Shown one piece after another: positions 55,470 to 64,000 of a stretch of 64,000 bases of DNA. The stretch covers positions 1-64,000 of the forward strand of contig JASJDP010000001.1 of the NCBI GenBank assembly GCA_030065095.1, in the 5' to 3' direction. The position numbers were made by a program, and so were the translations under genes. How positions within the stretch are numbered: the stretch's first letter is position 1; every line of letters starts with the position of its first letter. The stretch comes from Rhodobacter sp. GTDB lineage: Bacteria > Pseudomonadota > Alphaproteobacteria > Rhodobacterales > Rhodobacteraceae. Below the pieces are notes generated by a model. That model was not told where the DNA came from and did not search any database. It worked only from the letters and a program-made list of their open reading frames with translations.

Positions 55470-57122
55470 TCAGCGCTGTGCCGTCCGCCAATCGGGGTGA
55501 ATCCACGGCCGGGAATTCGCAGCGGGCAGCGGGTCGCGGCCCAGGATATGATCGGCGGCCTTTTCACCGACCATGATCGAGGGGGCGTTCAGATTTCCGT
55601 TGGTGATCTGCGGAAATACCGAGCTGTCGGCCAGGCGCAGACCGTCGACCCCGATCACCCGGGTCTCGGGATCGACCACCGCCATGGGATCGTCCCGTCG
55701 TCCCATGCGCGCGGTGCCGCAGGGGTGATATGCGCTTTCTGCATGTTCGCGGATGGCGGCGTCCAAGTCGGCGTCGGTTTGCGCATGTGCGCCGGGCTGA
55801 ATCTCGGCACCCGCATAAGGCTCGAAGGCCGGCTGCGAAAAAATCTCACGGGTCAGGCGAATGCCCGCGCGAAACTCTGTCCAGTCATCCTCGTGACTCA
55901 TGTAGTTGAACCGGATGACCGGTGCCTCGACGGGATCGGCAGACCGCAATGTCACCGACCCGCGCGACCTCGACCGCATCGGCCCCACATGCGCCTGGAA
56001 CCCGTGCCCTCGCGCCGCCGTCTTGCCGTCATAGCGAACGGCCAGCGGCAGGAAATGGAACTGCAGATCGGGGTAGTCGATGCCTGCGCGCGACCGGATG
56101 AAGCCACAGCTTTGGAACTGATTTGACGCGCCAAGGCCCGATTTGGTCAAGACCCACTGCGCCCCTATCAGCCCTTTTCCGATAATATTCCAGTATTTAT
56201 AAAGACTTACGGGCCTTATTGCGGACATCTGGACATACAGTTCCAGATGGTCCTGCAGATTTCGCCCCACGCCGGGCCGGTCGGCCAAAACCGTAATGCC
56301 ATGTTCCGCAAGGTGCCGGGCGGGACCGATCCCCGACAGCATCAAAAGCTTCGGCGAGTTGATCGACGAAGCCGCAAGAACGACTTCGCGCCGCGCCCGG
56401 ATCACCTCTGTCCGGCCGCCACGGCGCACCGCGACGCCCACAGCGCGGCCCTCTTCGATCACCAGCTTTTCGGCCAGTCCGTGCACGAGGTCGCAGGTCT
56501 GACGCTTGAGCGCCGGACGCAGGTATGCATTCGCCGCCGACCACCGGCGGCCTTTCCAGATCGTCGCCTCGAAGGCGCCGAAACCTTCCTGCTGGCGGCC
56601 GTTGTAATCCGCGGTCACCGGATACCCGGCCTGCCGCCCGGCCTCGACGAACGCGCGGGTCAGCGGGTTGTCGCGCGGTCCCCGTGAGATATGCAGCGGC
56701 CCGTCGTGGCCCCGCCAGTCCGGGTCACCCTCGTCCCCATGCCAGCATTCCATGCGCTTGAAATAGGGCAGCACATCGGAATACGCCCAGCCAACGGCGC
56801 CCATCTCGGCCCAGGTGTCGAAATCGCGCGCGTGGCCGCGGACATAGACCATTCCGTTGATCGAGGACGACCCGCCGATCACCTTGCCACGCGGGCAGGC
56901 CAGACGCCGGTTGTTCAAGTGCGGCTCCGGTTCCGAGGCATAGCCCCAGTCATACCGCTTCATGTTCATCGGAAAGCTCAGGGCCGCAGGCATTTGAATG
57001 AACGGCCCGGCGTCGGTTCCCCCGTGTTCGATCACAAGGACCGAAGCGCCCGCTTCGACGAAACGGTAGGCCATGGCGCAGCCCGCCGAACCGGCACCGA
57101 CAATGACGAAATCGGCCTCCAA
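55470..57122 (-). CDS. betA: Choline dehydrogenase
   Basis: The 550-residue GMC oxidoreductase starts [20 protein letters not shown], has [19 protein letters not shown] (GMC signature 1), [19 protein letters not shown] (signature 2), and the catalytic His in [13 protein letters not shown] plus [17 protein letters not shown]. It oxidises choline and betaine aldehyde. The start codon is TTG at 57122, immediately after the stop of the GST gene. It lies in the bet cluster with betC and betI; betB is not in the window. Confidence 0.9.
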   Translation of the reverse strand: MEADFVIVGAGSAGCAMAYRFVEAGASVLVIEHGGTDAGPFIQMPAALSFPMNMKRYDWGYASEPEPHLNNRRLACPRGKVIGGSSSINGMVYVRGHARDFDTWAEMGAVGWAYSDVLPYFKRMECWHGDEGDPDWRGHDGPLHISRGPRDNPLTRAFVEAGRQAGYPVTADYNGRQQEGFGAFEATIWKGRRWSAANAYLRPALKRQTCDLVHGLAEKLVIEEGRAVGVAVRRGGRTEVIRARREVVLAASSINSPKLLMLSGIGPARHLAEHGITVLADRPGVGRNLQDHLELYVQMSAIRPVSLYKYWNIIGKGLIGAQWVLTKSGLGASNQFQSCGFIRSRAGIDYPDLQFHFLPLAVRYDGKTAARGHGFQAHVGPMRSRSRGSVTLRSADPVEAPVIRFNYMSHEDDWTEFRAGIRLTREIFSQPAFEPYAGAEIQPGAHAQTDADLDAAIREHAESAYHPCGTARMGRRDDPMAVVDPETRVIGVDGLRLADSSVFPQITNGNLNAPSIMVGEKAADHILGRDPLPAANSRPWIHPDWRTAQR

Positions 57123-57770
57123 TCAAGCCCCCGGCACGCGCAGCGACGAGAAATCGACCATCACGTGCCTGCGATAGGCCGGACGATCGGTGAGCCGCCG
57201 GTAATATGCTTCGACCGAGGCACGCGGCCGTCTGGGCACCTCGATTTCGAACCAACGGAAAAGCAGGTGCCCGATGCTGATGTCGGCCACGGTCAACCTG
57301 TCTCCGGTGAGGTATCTTTGGCCCTGCAATTGCCCGTCGATCACATCGAGCAGGTCCTCGAACCGGGCGATCGCTTCGCTTAGGGACGTCTCGTCACGGT
57401 CTGCCGCCGCCGTCCGGACGCGGGCCCAGAAGATCGGCACGGTAAAGGCCTGCGCGAGTTCGTTCTTGCCGAACTCGGCCCACATGTCGACCCGTGCGCG
57501 GTCCGCCGGGTCGGCGGGCCAAAAGGCGCCTCCATCGCCGTAGCGTGCCGCGAGATACCGCAGGATCGCGCAACTTTCCCAGACCACCAGATCGCCGTCC
57601 TTCAACACGGGCACCAGCCCGCGCGGGTTCATTGCACGAAACGCGCCCGTGTCGGTGCCACCATAGGAATGGCCGTAATCGAGCCGTCGGTGTTCCACGC
57701 CCAACTCACCCAGCGCCCACATCACCAGTTGGACGTTCGATGACGTGGCGCGGCCATAGATCGTCAGCAT
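57123..57770 (-). CDS. Glutathione S-transferase family protein
   Basis: The 215-residue protein begins MLTIYGRATSSNVQLVMWAL with the thioredoxin-like N domain (NPRGLVPVLKDGD, then VVWESCAILRYLA, the Pro and Ser/Glu turn binding glutathione) and helical C domain (LTGDRLTVADISIGHLLF). It is inserted between betC and betA, with the betA TTG start directly after its stop. Its role in choline use is unknown. Confidence 0.85.
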   Translation of the reverse strand: MLTIYGRATSSNVQLVMWALGELGVEHRRLDYGHSYGGTDTGAFRAMNPRGLVPVLKDGDLVVWESCAILRYLAARYGDGGAFWPADPADRARVDMWAEFGKNELAQAFTVPIFWARVRTAAADRDETSLSEAIARFEDLLDVIDGQLQGQRYLTGDRLTVADISIGHLLFRWFEIEVPRRPRASVEAYYRRLTDRPAYRRHVMVDFSSLRVPGA

Positions 57771-57867
57771 CGCACCGCCTCCGCAAAGGCCCGGGGCGGG
57801 CGACGGCACGCTCGTCCCGGGCTTCCGATCACGTCCGCCCGGTCAGACTGCGCGTCGCGCGGCGCCA

Positions 57868-59379
57868 TCATTCCCCCCGGGGAAAGCGTTTGCTTTCCTC
57901 CAATACGTTCAGGTCCATGTGGTTCCGCATGTACCGCTCGCTCGCTTTCTGCAGCGGCTGGTAGTCCCAGGGATAGTAGCCGCCCTGCCGCAGTGCCTCG
58001 TACACCACCAGCCGCCGCGCCTGACTTGCACGCACCTCGGCGTCAAAGGCGTCGAGGTCCCAACGGGATTCCGATTTGGCCCGCAGGGCGGTCCGCGTTC
58101 CCTGATGCTCGCGCTCCTCGGCCAAATTGGTCAACTCCAGCGGGTCCGCTTCAAGATCGAACAGCTGATCCGGATCGAGCGTACAACGCGTGTATTTCCA
58201 CCTGCCGTAGCGCAACGAAACCAGCGGCGACTCGCTGGCCTCGGCGGCGTATTCCATCACGACCGGTGCGCTCCGCTCTTCGCCACCCGCCACAGCGACA
58301 AGGCTTTCGCCGTCAAACCAGGGCGCCACCTCGTCCGTCGACACGCCGGCCATCTCACATAGCGTCGGGCACAGATCCAGCGTCGAGACCGGCGCCTCGA
58401 CACGGCACGGGGAAAGGGTCGGCGCAGCAATCATCAAAGGCACGCGCGCCGACCCTTCGTAGAAGTTCATCTTGAACCAAAGCCCCCGCTCGCCCAGCAT
58501 ATCGCCATGGTCGCTCAGGAAGACGATCACAGCCTCTTGCCGTGTCGCTTCCATCGCGCCGAGAATTTCGCCGATCTTTTCGTCGAGATACGAGATATTG
58601 GCGAAATACGCCCGCCGTGACCGGCGGATGTCGTCGTCAGAGATGTCGTAGTTCCGCCAGTCGTTGGCGTCGAAAATCCGTCGCGCGTGGGGATCGTGGT
58701 GCTCGTAGGTCATGGCCGGCACCTGCGGATCCAAATGCCCGCAATCGGCATAAAGATCCCAATAGCGCCGCCGCGCGACATAGGGATCATGCGGATGGGT
58801 GAAGCTGACAGTCAGGCACCAGGGCCGCGCGTCGCTGCCGCGGGCAAGGTCATAGACCTTTTGCGCGGCATGAAATGCAACCTCGTCGTCATATTCCAAC
58901 TGGTTGCTGATCTCTGCCACCCCGGCTCCGGTGACGGACCCCATGTTGTGGTACCACCAGTCAATGCGCTCGCCCGGCCTTCGATAGTCCGGTGTCCAGC
59001 CGAAATCGGCGGGGTAGATATCGGTCGTAAGCCGCTCCTCGAAACCGTGCAACTGATCCGGACCGACGAAGTGCATCTTGCCCGAAAGGCAGGTCTGATA
59101 ACCCGCCCGCCGCAGGTGATGGGCGTAGGTCGGGATGTCCGAGCGAAACTCGGCGGCGTTGTCGTAGACGCCGGTGCGGCGCGGCAGTTGCCCCGACATG
59201 AACGAGGCCCGTCCCGGCGCACAAAGCGGCGAGGCGGTGTAGGCGTTGGCGAAACGGACGGATCGGCGTGCGAGCCTGGACAGGTTCGGTGTGTGCAGCC
59301 AGGCCGCGGGGCCGTCGGGAAAAAGCGTGCCATTCAGTTGATCCACCATCAGGATCAGGATGTTCGGGGGTCCGGTCAT
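57868..59379 (-). CDS. betC: Choline-sulfatase
   Basis: The 503-residue sulfatase has the maturation motif CAPGRASFMSG (CxPxR, Cys to formylglycine), metal ligands in LILMVDQLNG and LSDHGDMLGERG, and a C-terminal end typical of BetC. It hydrolyses choline-O-sulfate to choline and sulfate, feeding BetA. It overlaps betI by 4 bp. An activating enzyme for formylglycine must come from elsewhere in the genome. Confidence 0.9.
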   Translation of the reverse strand: MTGPPNILILMVDQLNGTLFPDGPAAWLHTPNLSRLARRSVRFANAYTASPLCAPGRASFMSGQLPRRTGVYDNAAEFRSDIPTYAHHLRRAGYQTCLSGKMHFVGPDQLHGFEERLTTDIYPADFGWTPDYRRPGERIDWWYHNMGSVTGAGVAEISNQLEYDDEVAFHAAQKVYDLARGSDARPWCLTVSFTHPHDPYVARRRYWDLYADCGHLDPQVPAMTYEHHDPHARRIFDANDWRNYDISDDDIRRSRRAYFANISYLDEKIGEILGAMEATRQEAVIVFLSDHGDMLGERGLWFKMNFYEGSARVPLMIAAPTLSPCRVEAPVSTLDLCPTLCEMAGVSTDEVAPWFDGESLVAVAGGEERSAPVVMEYAAEASESPLVSLRYGRWKYTRCTLDPDQLFDLEADPLELTNLAEEREHQGTRTALRAKSESRWDLDAFDAEVRASQARRLVVYEALRQGGYYPWDYQPLQKASERYMRNHMDLNVLEESKRFPRGE

Positions 59380-59957
59380 GTCACTTCCCCGATCAGAAGA
59401 TCGGCCATGTCCACGACCTTTTGCGCAGAGGCGGCGGGATCCCGAGCCTCGGGCCCGAGCGCCGCACGGATGTAAAGCCCATCGATCAGAGCCGCCAGCA
59501 TGTCAGCCACCGGGCCTGCGCGCGCGCCGACCAGAGGCCGCAGATCGTGCATCAGGTTCGACCGCAGCCGGCGTTGGTAGATACGCAGCAGCCGCTGGGC
59601 CTCGGGCACTGTCTGAGCGGCGACATAGAAATTCAGCCAGGCGCTGACCACGTGTCCACGGAACTGTTCGGCCTGGAACGAGGCACGGATCACCGCCTCG
59701 AGCCGCGCCCTGGGGGTCTCTGCCTCCCTCAATCCGGCGCGAACCCCTGCCCCGAACAGCGTCAGGATATGCCGCATCGCAGCCAGGAACAGGTCCTCCT
59801 TGCCGCCGAAATAGTGATGCGCCAACGCCGCGGACACTCCTGCGCGGCGAGCGATCCGGCTGACGGTCACGTCAAGCGATCCCGCCTGCCCGATCTCATC
59901 GATCGTGGCTTTGACGAGCGCGGCGCGCCTGATAGGCTCCATTCCGAGTTTCGGCAT
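59376..59957 (-). CDS. betI: Choline-responsive TetR-type repressor
   Basis: The 193-residue protein has the BetI HTH (VTVSRIARRAGVSAALAHHYFGGKEDLFLAAM) and body (WLNFYVAAQTVPEAQRLLRI, DGLYIRAAL). BetI represses bet genes until choline binds. It begins the betI-betC-GST-betA unit and is divergent from choX across an 83-bp gap with a palindrome. Confidence 0.9.
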   Translation of the reverse strand: MPKLGMEPIRRAALVKATIDEIGQAGSLDVTVSRIARRAGVSAALAHHYFGGKEDLFLAAMRHILTLFGAGVRAGLREAETPRARLEAVIRASFQAEQFRGHVVSAWLNFYVAAQTVPEAQRLLRIYQRRLRSNLMHDLRPLVGARAGPVADMLAALIDGLYIRAALGPEARDPAASAQKVVDMADLLIGEVT

Positions 59958-60004
59958 CTGCGACTCTGCGTAAGGGGTTGCAGGCAGAGGCTAACGGGTT
60001 CTTA

Positions 60005-60018
60005 ATTGACCCGTCAAT
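60005..60018. promoter_or_regulatory. Probable BetI operator
   Basis: ATTGACCCGTCAAT, arms ATTGAC and GTCAAT around CC, lies in the betI-choX gap, 47 bp upstream of betI and 22 bp before choX. It would block both divergent units, matching choline control of uptake and use. Confidence 0.6.
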
Positions 60019-60040
60019 CAAGAAAACAGGGAGTTCAGCC

Positions 60041-60967
60041 ATGACATTCAAATCGACGATCTCGGCACTTGCGCTGCTGGCGCTGGCAAGCCCGTCGCTT
60101 GCCGATTGCGACACGGTGACCTTCTCGGATGTCGGCTGGACCGACATCACCGCAACGACGGCGGCAACCACTGTGGTGCTGGACGCGCTGGGGTATGAAA
60201 CCGACATCAAGGTGCTGTCGGTTCCGGTGACCTACACGTCGCTTGCGGCCGGGGACGTGGATGTGTTCCTCGGCAACTGGATGCCGACGATGGAGGGCGA
60301 CATCGCCCCCTATCGCGAGGCCGGGACGGTCGACGTGGTTGGCGTAAACCTCGAGGGGGCGAAATATACGCTTGCCGTGAACAGCGTGGCGGCCGAACTC
60401 GGCATCACCGACTTTGCCGGCATCGCCGCCCACAGGGATGCTTTGGACGGCAAGATCTACGGCATCGAGCCGGGCAATGACGGCAACCGGCTGATCCAGT
60501 CGATGATCGACGAGAACGCCTTTGGACTGGAAGGCTTCGAGGTCGCGGAAAGCTCGGAACAGGGCATGCTGGCGCAGGTGGCGCGGGCGGACCGGCGGGG
60601 CGAACCGGTGGTCTTTCTGGGCTGGGAGCCGCACCCGATGAACGCGAATTTCGAGCTCACCTACCTGTCCGGCGGCGATGATTGGTTCGGGCCGGATTTC
60701 GGCGGCGCGACGGTCTTTACCAACACCTCGGCGGGTTATGTCGAGGCCTGCCCGAATGTGGGCGCGCTTCTGGGAAATCTGACGTTCTCGCTGTCGATGG
60801 AGAACGAGATCATGGGAGCGATCCTGAACGACGGCGAGGACCCGGAGGACGCTGCAACGGCCTGGCTTAAGGCGAATTCGGGGGTGCTGGACGGCTGGCT
60901 TTCGGGAGTCACGACGAAGGACGGTAGCGACGGACTCGCAGCGGTGAAGGCGGCGCTGGGGATGTAA
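60041..60967 (+). CDS. choX: Choline ABC transporter substrate-binding protein
   Basis: The 308-residue protein has a signal peptide (MTFKSTISALALLALASPSL-A), followed by CDTVTFSDVGWTDITATTA, and KIYGIEPGNDGNRLIQSMI, typical of ChoX/OpuAC-like proteins. Trp and Tyr residues (VGWTD, NWMP, GWEPHPM) fit a quaternary-amine cage. The start was chosen at 60041; the upstream in-frame TTG at 59978 is unlikely. Confidence 0.9.
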   Translation: MTFKSTISALALLALASPSLADCDTVTFSDVGWTDITATTAATTVVLDALGYETDIKVLSVPVTYTSLAAGDVDVFLGNWMPTMEGDIAPYREAGTVDVVGVNLEGAKYTLAVNSVAAELGITDFAGIAAHRDALDGKIYGIEPGNDGNRLIQSMIDENAFGLEGFEVAESSEQGMLAQVARADRRGEPVVFLGWEPHPMNANFELTYLSGGDDWFGPDFGGATVFTNTSAGYVEACPNVGALLGNLTFSLSMENEIMGAILNDGEDPEDAATAWLKANSGVLDGWLSGVTTKDGSDGLAAVKAALGM

Positions 60968-61054
60968 CTGGAACGGTGCCCTCGTGGTGACGCCAAGCTA
61001 GCCTACTGATCTAGGCGAAGACTGCTCGGATCGCTTTCGCGCGCGAGCCTCTTT

Positions 61055-61088
61055 CAAAGCCCCTCCAAGTGCCTAAGGAGGGGCTTTG
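61055..61088. terminator. Strong hairpin after choX
   Basis: CAAAGCCCCTCC, a 10-nt loop, then GGAGGGGCTTTG: 12 perfect base pairs, GC-rich, with a T-containing end on both strands. It lies 88 bp after the choX stop and could terminate choX alone, or a minus-strand small ORF that ends within it. Confidence 0.8.
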
Positions 61089-61186
61089 GCATGTCGCCGC
61101 ATTGCTTCACGGATCACCGCCGCCGGATGGCGCGACCGCAGGATGACATGGAGCGGAGCGCCCGTCATCTTCATCAAGCCAATCAT
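61073..61186 (-). CDS. Possible small ORF, 37 aa
   Basis: From ATG 61186 the minus strand reads MIGLMKMTGAPLHVILRSRH, then PAAVIREAMRRHAKAPP and a TAG inside the hairpin at 61055-61088. It is basic with helical spacing but has no clear ribosome site and no known family. It may be part of the DNA that now separates choX and choW. Support is weak. Confidence 0.3.
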   Translation of the reverse strand: MIGLMKMTGAPLHVILRSRHPAAVIREAMRRHAKAPP

Positions 61187-61276
61187 AAGAGTTGATTTGG
61201 ATCATACCCCCTCAACTTGAGACAGAGCACCCTCCCAACGGCAGTTTGCTAGATCTGAAGATGAGGAGGCGATTCA

Positions 61277-61744
61277 ATGGCTGCAATGAAAGGGATTTTC
61301 GTCCGCCTGAAGACGGCTGACGTTTCTGATGCGGGCGCCGATGTGGATATATATGTCGGCATATTCGGAACGGGTGGCGGAGGTGAGTTTCCGCTCGATG
61401 TTGCTAATTTCAACGACTTCGAGCGAGGTCAAGAGGACCGGTATTGGTTTGGAAACGTATGGGAAGGGACGTTGCTTACGGACGCAAGGCAACCTTTCCA
61501 AAGCCAAGGTGGTGAGTGGAACGCTCCAGATACACGTGACATTGATTTGGATCTTGTCGAGTACGTGTACCTAAGAAAGAGGGATGCCTTTGAAGATCGG
61601 GATGACCACTGGCAGCTGGACGAGGTCGAAGTTTTTCTATACGGTGACCACCCGGTCAAGCGTAGATTCCGAAAGGTAGGCAATGTTTGGCTGGGGAAGA
61701 AATATGGCTCACAAGTTTGGTTGGGCGAGCTTCCGGTAAGGTAG
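61277..61744 (+). CDS. PLAT/LH2-like protein inserted between choX and choW
   Basis: The 155-residue protein reads GIFVRLKTADVSDAGADVDI, then YVGIFGTGGGGEFPLDVANF, then NDFERGQEDRYWFG, close to the PLAT/LH2 beta-sandwich pattern (D-V-Y-xG, FxLD, NDFERG). No signal peptide or TM helix is seen. Base use is AT-richer than the cho genes. Its place between choX and choW is not part of the usual choXWV operon and suggests insertion. Confidence 0.65.
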   Translation: MAAMKGIFVRLKTADVSDAGADVDIYVGIFGTGGGGEFPLDVANFNDFERGQEDRYWFGNVWEGTLLTDARQPFQSQGGEWNAPDTRDIDLDLVEYVYLRKRDAFEDRDDHWQLDEVEVFLYGDHPVKRRFRKVGNVWLGKKYGSQVWLGELPVR

Positions 61745-61988
61745 TCGCACCACGCGGGACCGTTGGATCGAAGCCGCTCGCGTCCTCATCGACGCATCTT
61801 ATCGGTAAAGTCCCTAGTTACTCTTACACATCCAATGGCCGAAGGCAGCCTTGCGTGGGCCTTGCCGAAGCGACAATTCCAAAGGTTCGCGTCCGGGGCT
61901 GATGCCCCGAAGAAAAAGGAGCGGTGTTAGCTCTTCACAAGCCAACTGCTCCACGCCATGCTGACCTCGACCAACCAGGGGGACGGGT
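61745..61988. other. Spacer before choW with imperfect inverted repeat
   Basis: No gene found. GGAGCGGTGTTAGC (61919-61932) and GCCAACTGCTCC (61942-61953) form an imperfect hairpin before choW, compatible with a terminator of the upstream inserted gene. If choW and choV are still transcribed, a promoter may lie here. Confidence 0.45.
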
Positions 61989-62822
61989 ATGGAGTGGCTG
62001 ACGGAGACGAAGATCCCGGTGGGCCGGGTGGCAGGCGACGTGTTCGACTGGCTGCAGGACAATGGGGCGTGGTTCTTCGACGGGCTGTCGGACGCGATGG
62101 AAGCTCTGATCGACGCGATCCTGTGGGTGCTGCAGTCGCCGCACCCGCTGCTGGTGACGGCGGGCTTCGTCGCCCTGACCTGGGTGCTGCAGCGGAACTG
62201 GAAGATCTGCGTCTTCGTCGGCCTTGGGTTCCTGTTCATCCTCAACCAGGGCTATTGGGAAGAGACCACCGAGAGCTTGACCCTGGTCCTGTCGGCCTGC
62301 GTGGTCTGCATGGCGGTAGGCGTGCCGATCGGGATCGCAGCGGCCCACAGGCCAAGGCTTTATGCGGCGATGCGGCCGGTGCTGGATCTGATGCAGACGC
62401 TGCCGACCTTCGTCTATCTCATTCCGGCGATTGTGTTTTTCGGGATCGGCATGGTGCCGGGGCTGATCGCGACGGTGATCTTCGTGGTACCGGCGCCGAT
62501 CCGGCTGACGCATCTGGGGGTGTCCTCGACGCCGATGGCCCTGCTGGAAGCCGCGCGGGCGTTTGGGGGAACGCCGGGACAGGTTTTGTGGAAGGTGGAA
62601 CTGCCGTATGCGTTTCCGCAGATCATGGCGGGGCTGAACCAGACGATCATGCTGTCACTTTCCATGGTGGTGATCGCGGCACTGGTGGGAGCCGACGGGC
62701 TGGGCGTGCCGGTGGTGCGGGCACTGAACCAGGTGAACACGGCTCTGGGCTTTGAATCGGGTTTCATCATCGTGGTGGTGGCGATCATGCTGGACCGGAT
62801 GCTGCGGGTGGACCGGTCATGA
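61989..62822 (+). CDS. choW: Choline ABC transporter permease
   Basis: The 277-residue permease has about seven hydrophobic helices and the EAA-type loop ALLEAARAFGGTPGQVLWKV (coupling helix). LQTLPTFVYLIPAI-like sequence (reading MQTLPTFVYLIPAIVFF) is characteristic of glycine-betaine/proline permeases. It overlaps choV by 4 bp. It should be transcribed with choX in related genomes; here about 1 kb separates them. Confidence 0.9.
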   Translation: MEWLTETKIPVGRVAGDVFDWLQDNGAWFFDGLSDAMEALIDAILWVLQSPHPLLVTAGFVALTWVLQRNWKICVFVGLGFLFILNQGYWEETTESLTLVLSACVVCMAVGVPIGIAAAHRPRLYAAMRPVLDLMQTLPTFVYLIPAIVFFGIGMVPGLIATVIFVVPAPIRLTHLGVSSTPMALLEAARAFGGTPGQVLWKVELPYAFPQIMAGLNQTIMLSLSMVVIAALVGADGLGVPVVRALNQVNTALGFESGFIIVVVAIMLDRMLRVDRS

Positions 62823-63847
62823 GCGCCGCGGTCGAATTCGACGCCGTCTCGATCGTGTTCGGTGACGAGCCGGCCGCGGCGCTGCCCCTGATGGATGCGG
62901 GCCAGGAACGATCGGAGATCCAGGCGGCGACGGGCCAGGTGCTTGGCGTCCACGACTGTTCGCTGAATGTCGAGAAGGGCGAGATCCTGGTGCTGATGGG
63001 GCTGAGCGGATCGGGCAAGTCGACGCTTCTGCGGGCGGTGAACGGGCTGAACCCGGTGGTGCGGGGCGACGTGCGGGTCGAATACAAGGGCCGGATGGTC
63101 AGCGTGACCGAGGCGGATGCAAAGACGCTGCGCGAGTTGCGGCTCAACCACATCGCCATGGTGTTCCAGGCCTTCGGGCTGCTGCCCTGGCGGACGGTGC
63201 GCGAGAATGTCGGGCTGGGGCTGGAGCTGGGCGGACAGTCCAGGGCGGACCGGCGGGCCCGGGTGGACAGACAGTTGGAACTGGTGGGCCTGTCGGACTG
63301 GGCCGAGCGCAAGGTGGGCGAGCTGTCCGGCGGCATGCAGCAGCGGGTCGGATTGGCGCGCGCTTTTGCAACGGACGCGCCGGTCCTGCTGATGGACGAG
63401 CCGTTTTCCGCGCTCGATCCGTTGATCCGCACGCGGCTGCAGGACGAATTGCTGGAATTGCAGGACCGGCTGCACCGCACCATCGTCTTCGTCAGCCACG
63501 ATCTGGACGAGGCGTTCAAGATCGGCAACCGCATCGCGATCATGGAGGGCGGACGCATCGTGCAGTGCGGCACCCCGCCGGAGATCTTCACCAACCCCGT
63601 GAACGACTACGTCGCCGATTTCGTCGCGCATATGAACCCGCTGGGCGTTCTGTGCGCCCGCGACGTCATGGAGCCCGCGACGGACCGGCCGGATATCACC
63701 GTACCGCCCGAGACAACCATCCACGATGTCATGGAACGGGTCGCCGCAACCGGCAATCCGGTCGGTGTGGTCGAAGACGGCGCCCTGCTGGGTCAGATTA
63801 CCAAGGATACGGTACTGGCAAAAATCCTCGATCCGCGCGGCCGTTGA
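62819..63847 (+). CDS. choV: Choline ABC transporter ATP-binding protein
   Basis: The 342-residue ATPase has GLSGSGKSTLLRAVNG (Walker A), GELSGGMQQRVGLARA (signature), VLLMDEPFSALDPLIR (Walker B) and SHDLDEAFKIG, the OpuAA/ProV form. The C-terminal part (TIHDVMERVAATGNPVGVVEDGALLGQIT) is one CBS-like motif. It closes the operon; the last 150 bp of the window hold nothing recognisable. Confidence 0.9.
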   Translation: MSAAVEFDAVSIVFGDEPAAALPLMDAGQERSEIQAATGQVLGVHDCSLNVEKGEILVLMGLSGSGKSTLLRAVNGLNPVVRGDVRVEYKGRMVSVTEADAKTLRELRLNHIAMVFQAFGLLPWRTVRENVGLGLELGGQSRADRRARVDRQLELVGLSDWAERKVGELSGGMQQRVGLARAFATDAPVLLMDEPFSALDPLIRTRLQDELLELQDRLHRTIVFVSHDLDEAFKIGNRIAIMEGGRIVQCGTPPEIFTNPVNDYVADFVAHMNPLGVLCARDVMEPATDRPDITVPPETTIHDVMERVAATGNPVGVVEDGALLGQITKDTVLAKILDPRGR

Positions 63848-64000
63848 CGGTCCAGAGCCGGATGAGGTTTGAGGGAATCCCGGTCTACCGGTTTTGGCCT
63901 GGAGCGGATGTCGCTGATTAAGCGTATAGCCGCGCCATCGCCGACCCGCGGGGAGGCGAACCAAACCTCTGAGCGGCTCGATTTATCCCGGCAAAGTCCG
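63848..64000. other. Tail of the window, no gene
   Basis: Nothing recognisable follows choV. A short CCGGTCTACCGG palindrome occurs near 63880 without a T-run. Confidence 0.4.

Noticed and set aside
62414-63964. 516-codon minus-strand frame opposite choW/choV
   Set aside because: Antisense shadow; choW and choV show all family motifs.

Overview
The window looks like the chromosome of a Roseobacter-group alphaproteobacterium (Rhodobacteraceae). The reasons are high GC, a PccR/ScfR-regulated propionyl-CoA carboxylase and methylmalonyl-CoA mutase cluster, a choline-O-sulfate/choline module (betA, betC, betI, choXWV), a Rhizobium-type rhamnose operon, many overlapping ATGA gene junctions, and a consensus FnrL-type box. 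Assignments come from reading the sequence and its translations; no database search was run.

Layout. 1-4349 (-): the 5' part of a giant RTX protein running off the window, with an M23 peptidase-like domain, seven FG-GAP blades, a class-3-type lipase domain and RTX repeats. 4350-5407: gene-poor, with a possible phage methylase relic and a perfect 16-bp palindrome. 5408-8371: GlxA-type regulator divergent from a gamma-butyrobetaine-hydroxylase-like dioxygenase and a class II aldolase. 8594-13746: dimeric-barrel protein, TetR operator, SDR, TetR, two membrane proteins, an NAD-dependent epimerase-like protein and a Crp/Fnr regulator. 14214-14846: lone tyrosine recombinase. 15063-20806: AraC regulator divergent from aldehyde dehydrogenase, two SDRs and an aldo/keto reductase. 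20847-21939: IS5-type transposase remnant fused to a dead dienelactone hydrolase gene.

22303-32948 is a complete rhamnose regulon. rhaR-rhaS-rhaT-rhaP-rhaQ-rhaU-rhaK lie on the minus strand (regulator, ABC importer, mutarotase, kinase), divergent from rhaD-rhaI (aldolase/dehydrogenase and isomerase). 33108-33530 holds prophage debris (integrase tail, terminase pieces). Then come an SDR that has lost its catalytic residues, a CPBP protease, a CrtI-like oxidoreductase behind an FnrL-type box, tRNA-Arg(TCT), and a minus-strand run GNAT / VOC-like / hydrolase / MAPEG / VOC.

41179-55325 is the propionate module: mcm, pccA, two small lipoproteins, several small accessory genes and pccB on the minus strand, then a Bcr/CflA-type exporter and pccR on the plus strand. 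PccR-like TTTGCAAA motifs lie before pccB and pccR. 55470-63847 is the choline module: betA, a GST, betC and betI on the minus strand; choX, choW and choV on the plus strand, with a BetI-like palindrome between betI and choX. The choXWV operon is split by about 1 kb carrying a terminator-like hairpin and a PLAT-like gene. betB is not in the window.

I found no CRISPR array, rRNA or obvious defence system. The most unusual items are the multi-domain RTX protein, the dioxygenase/aldolase cassette with an altered zinc site, the SDR lacking catalytic residues, the interrupted cho operon, and an AT-rich membrane gene translationally coupled inside the pcc operon.
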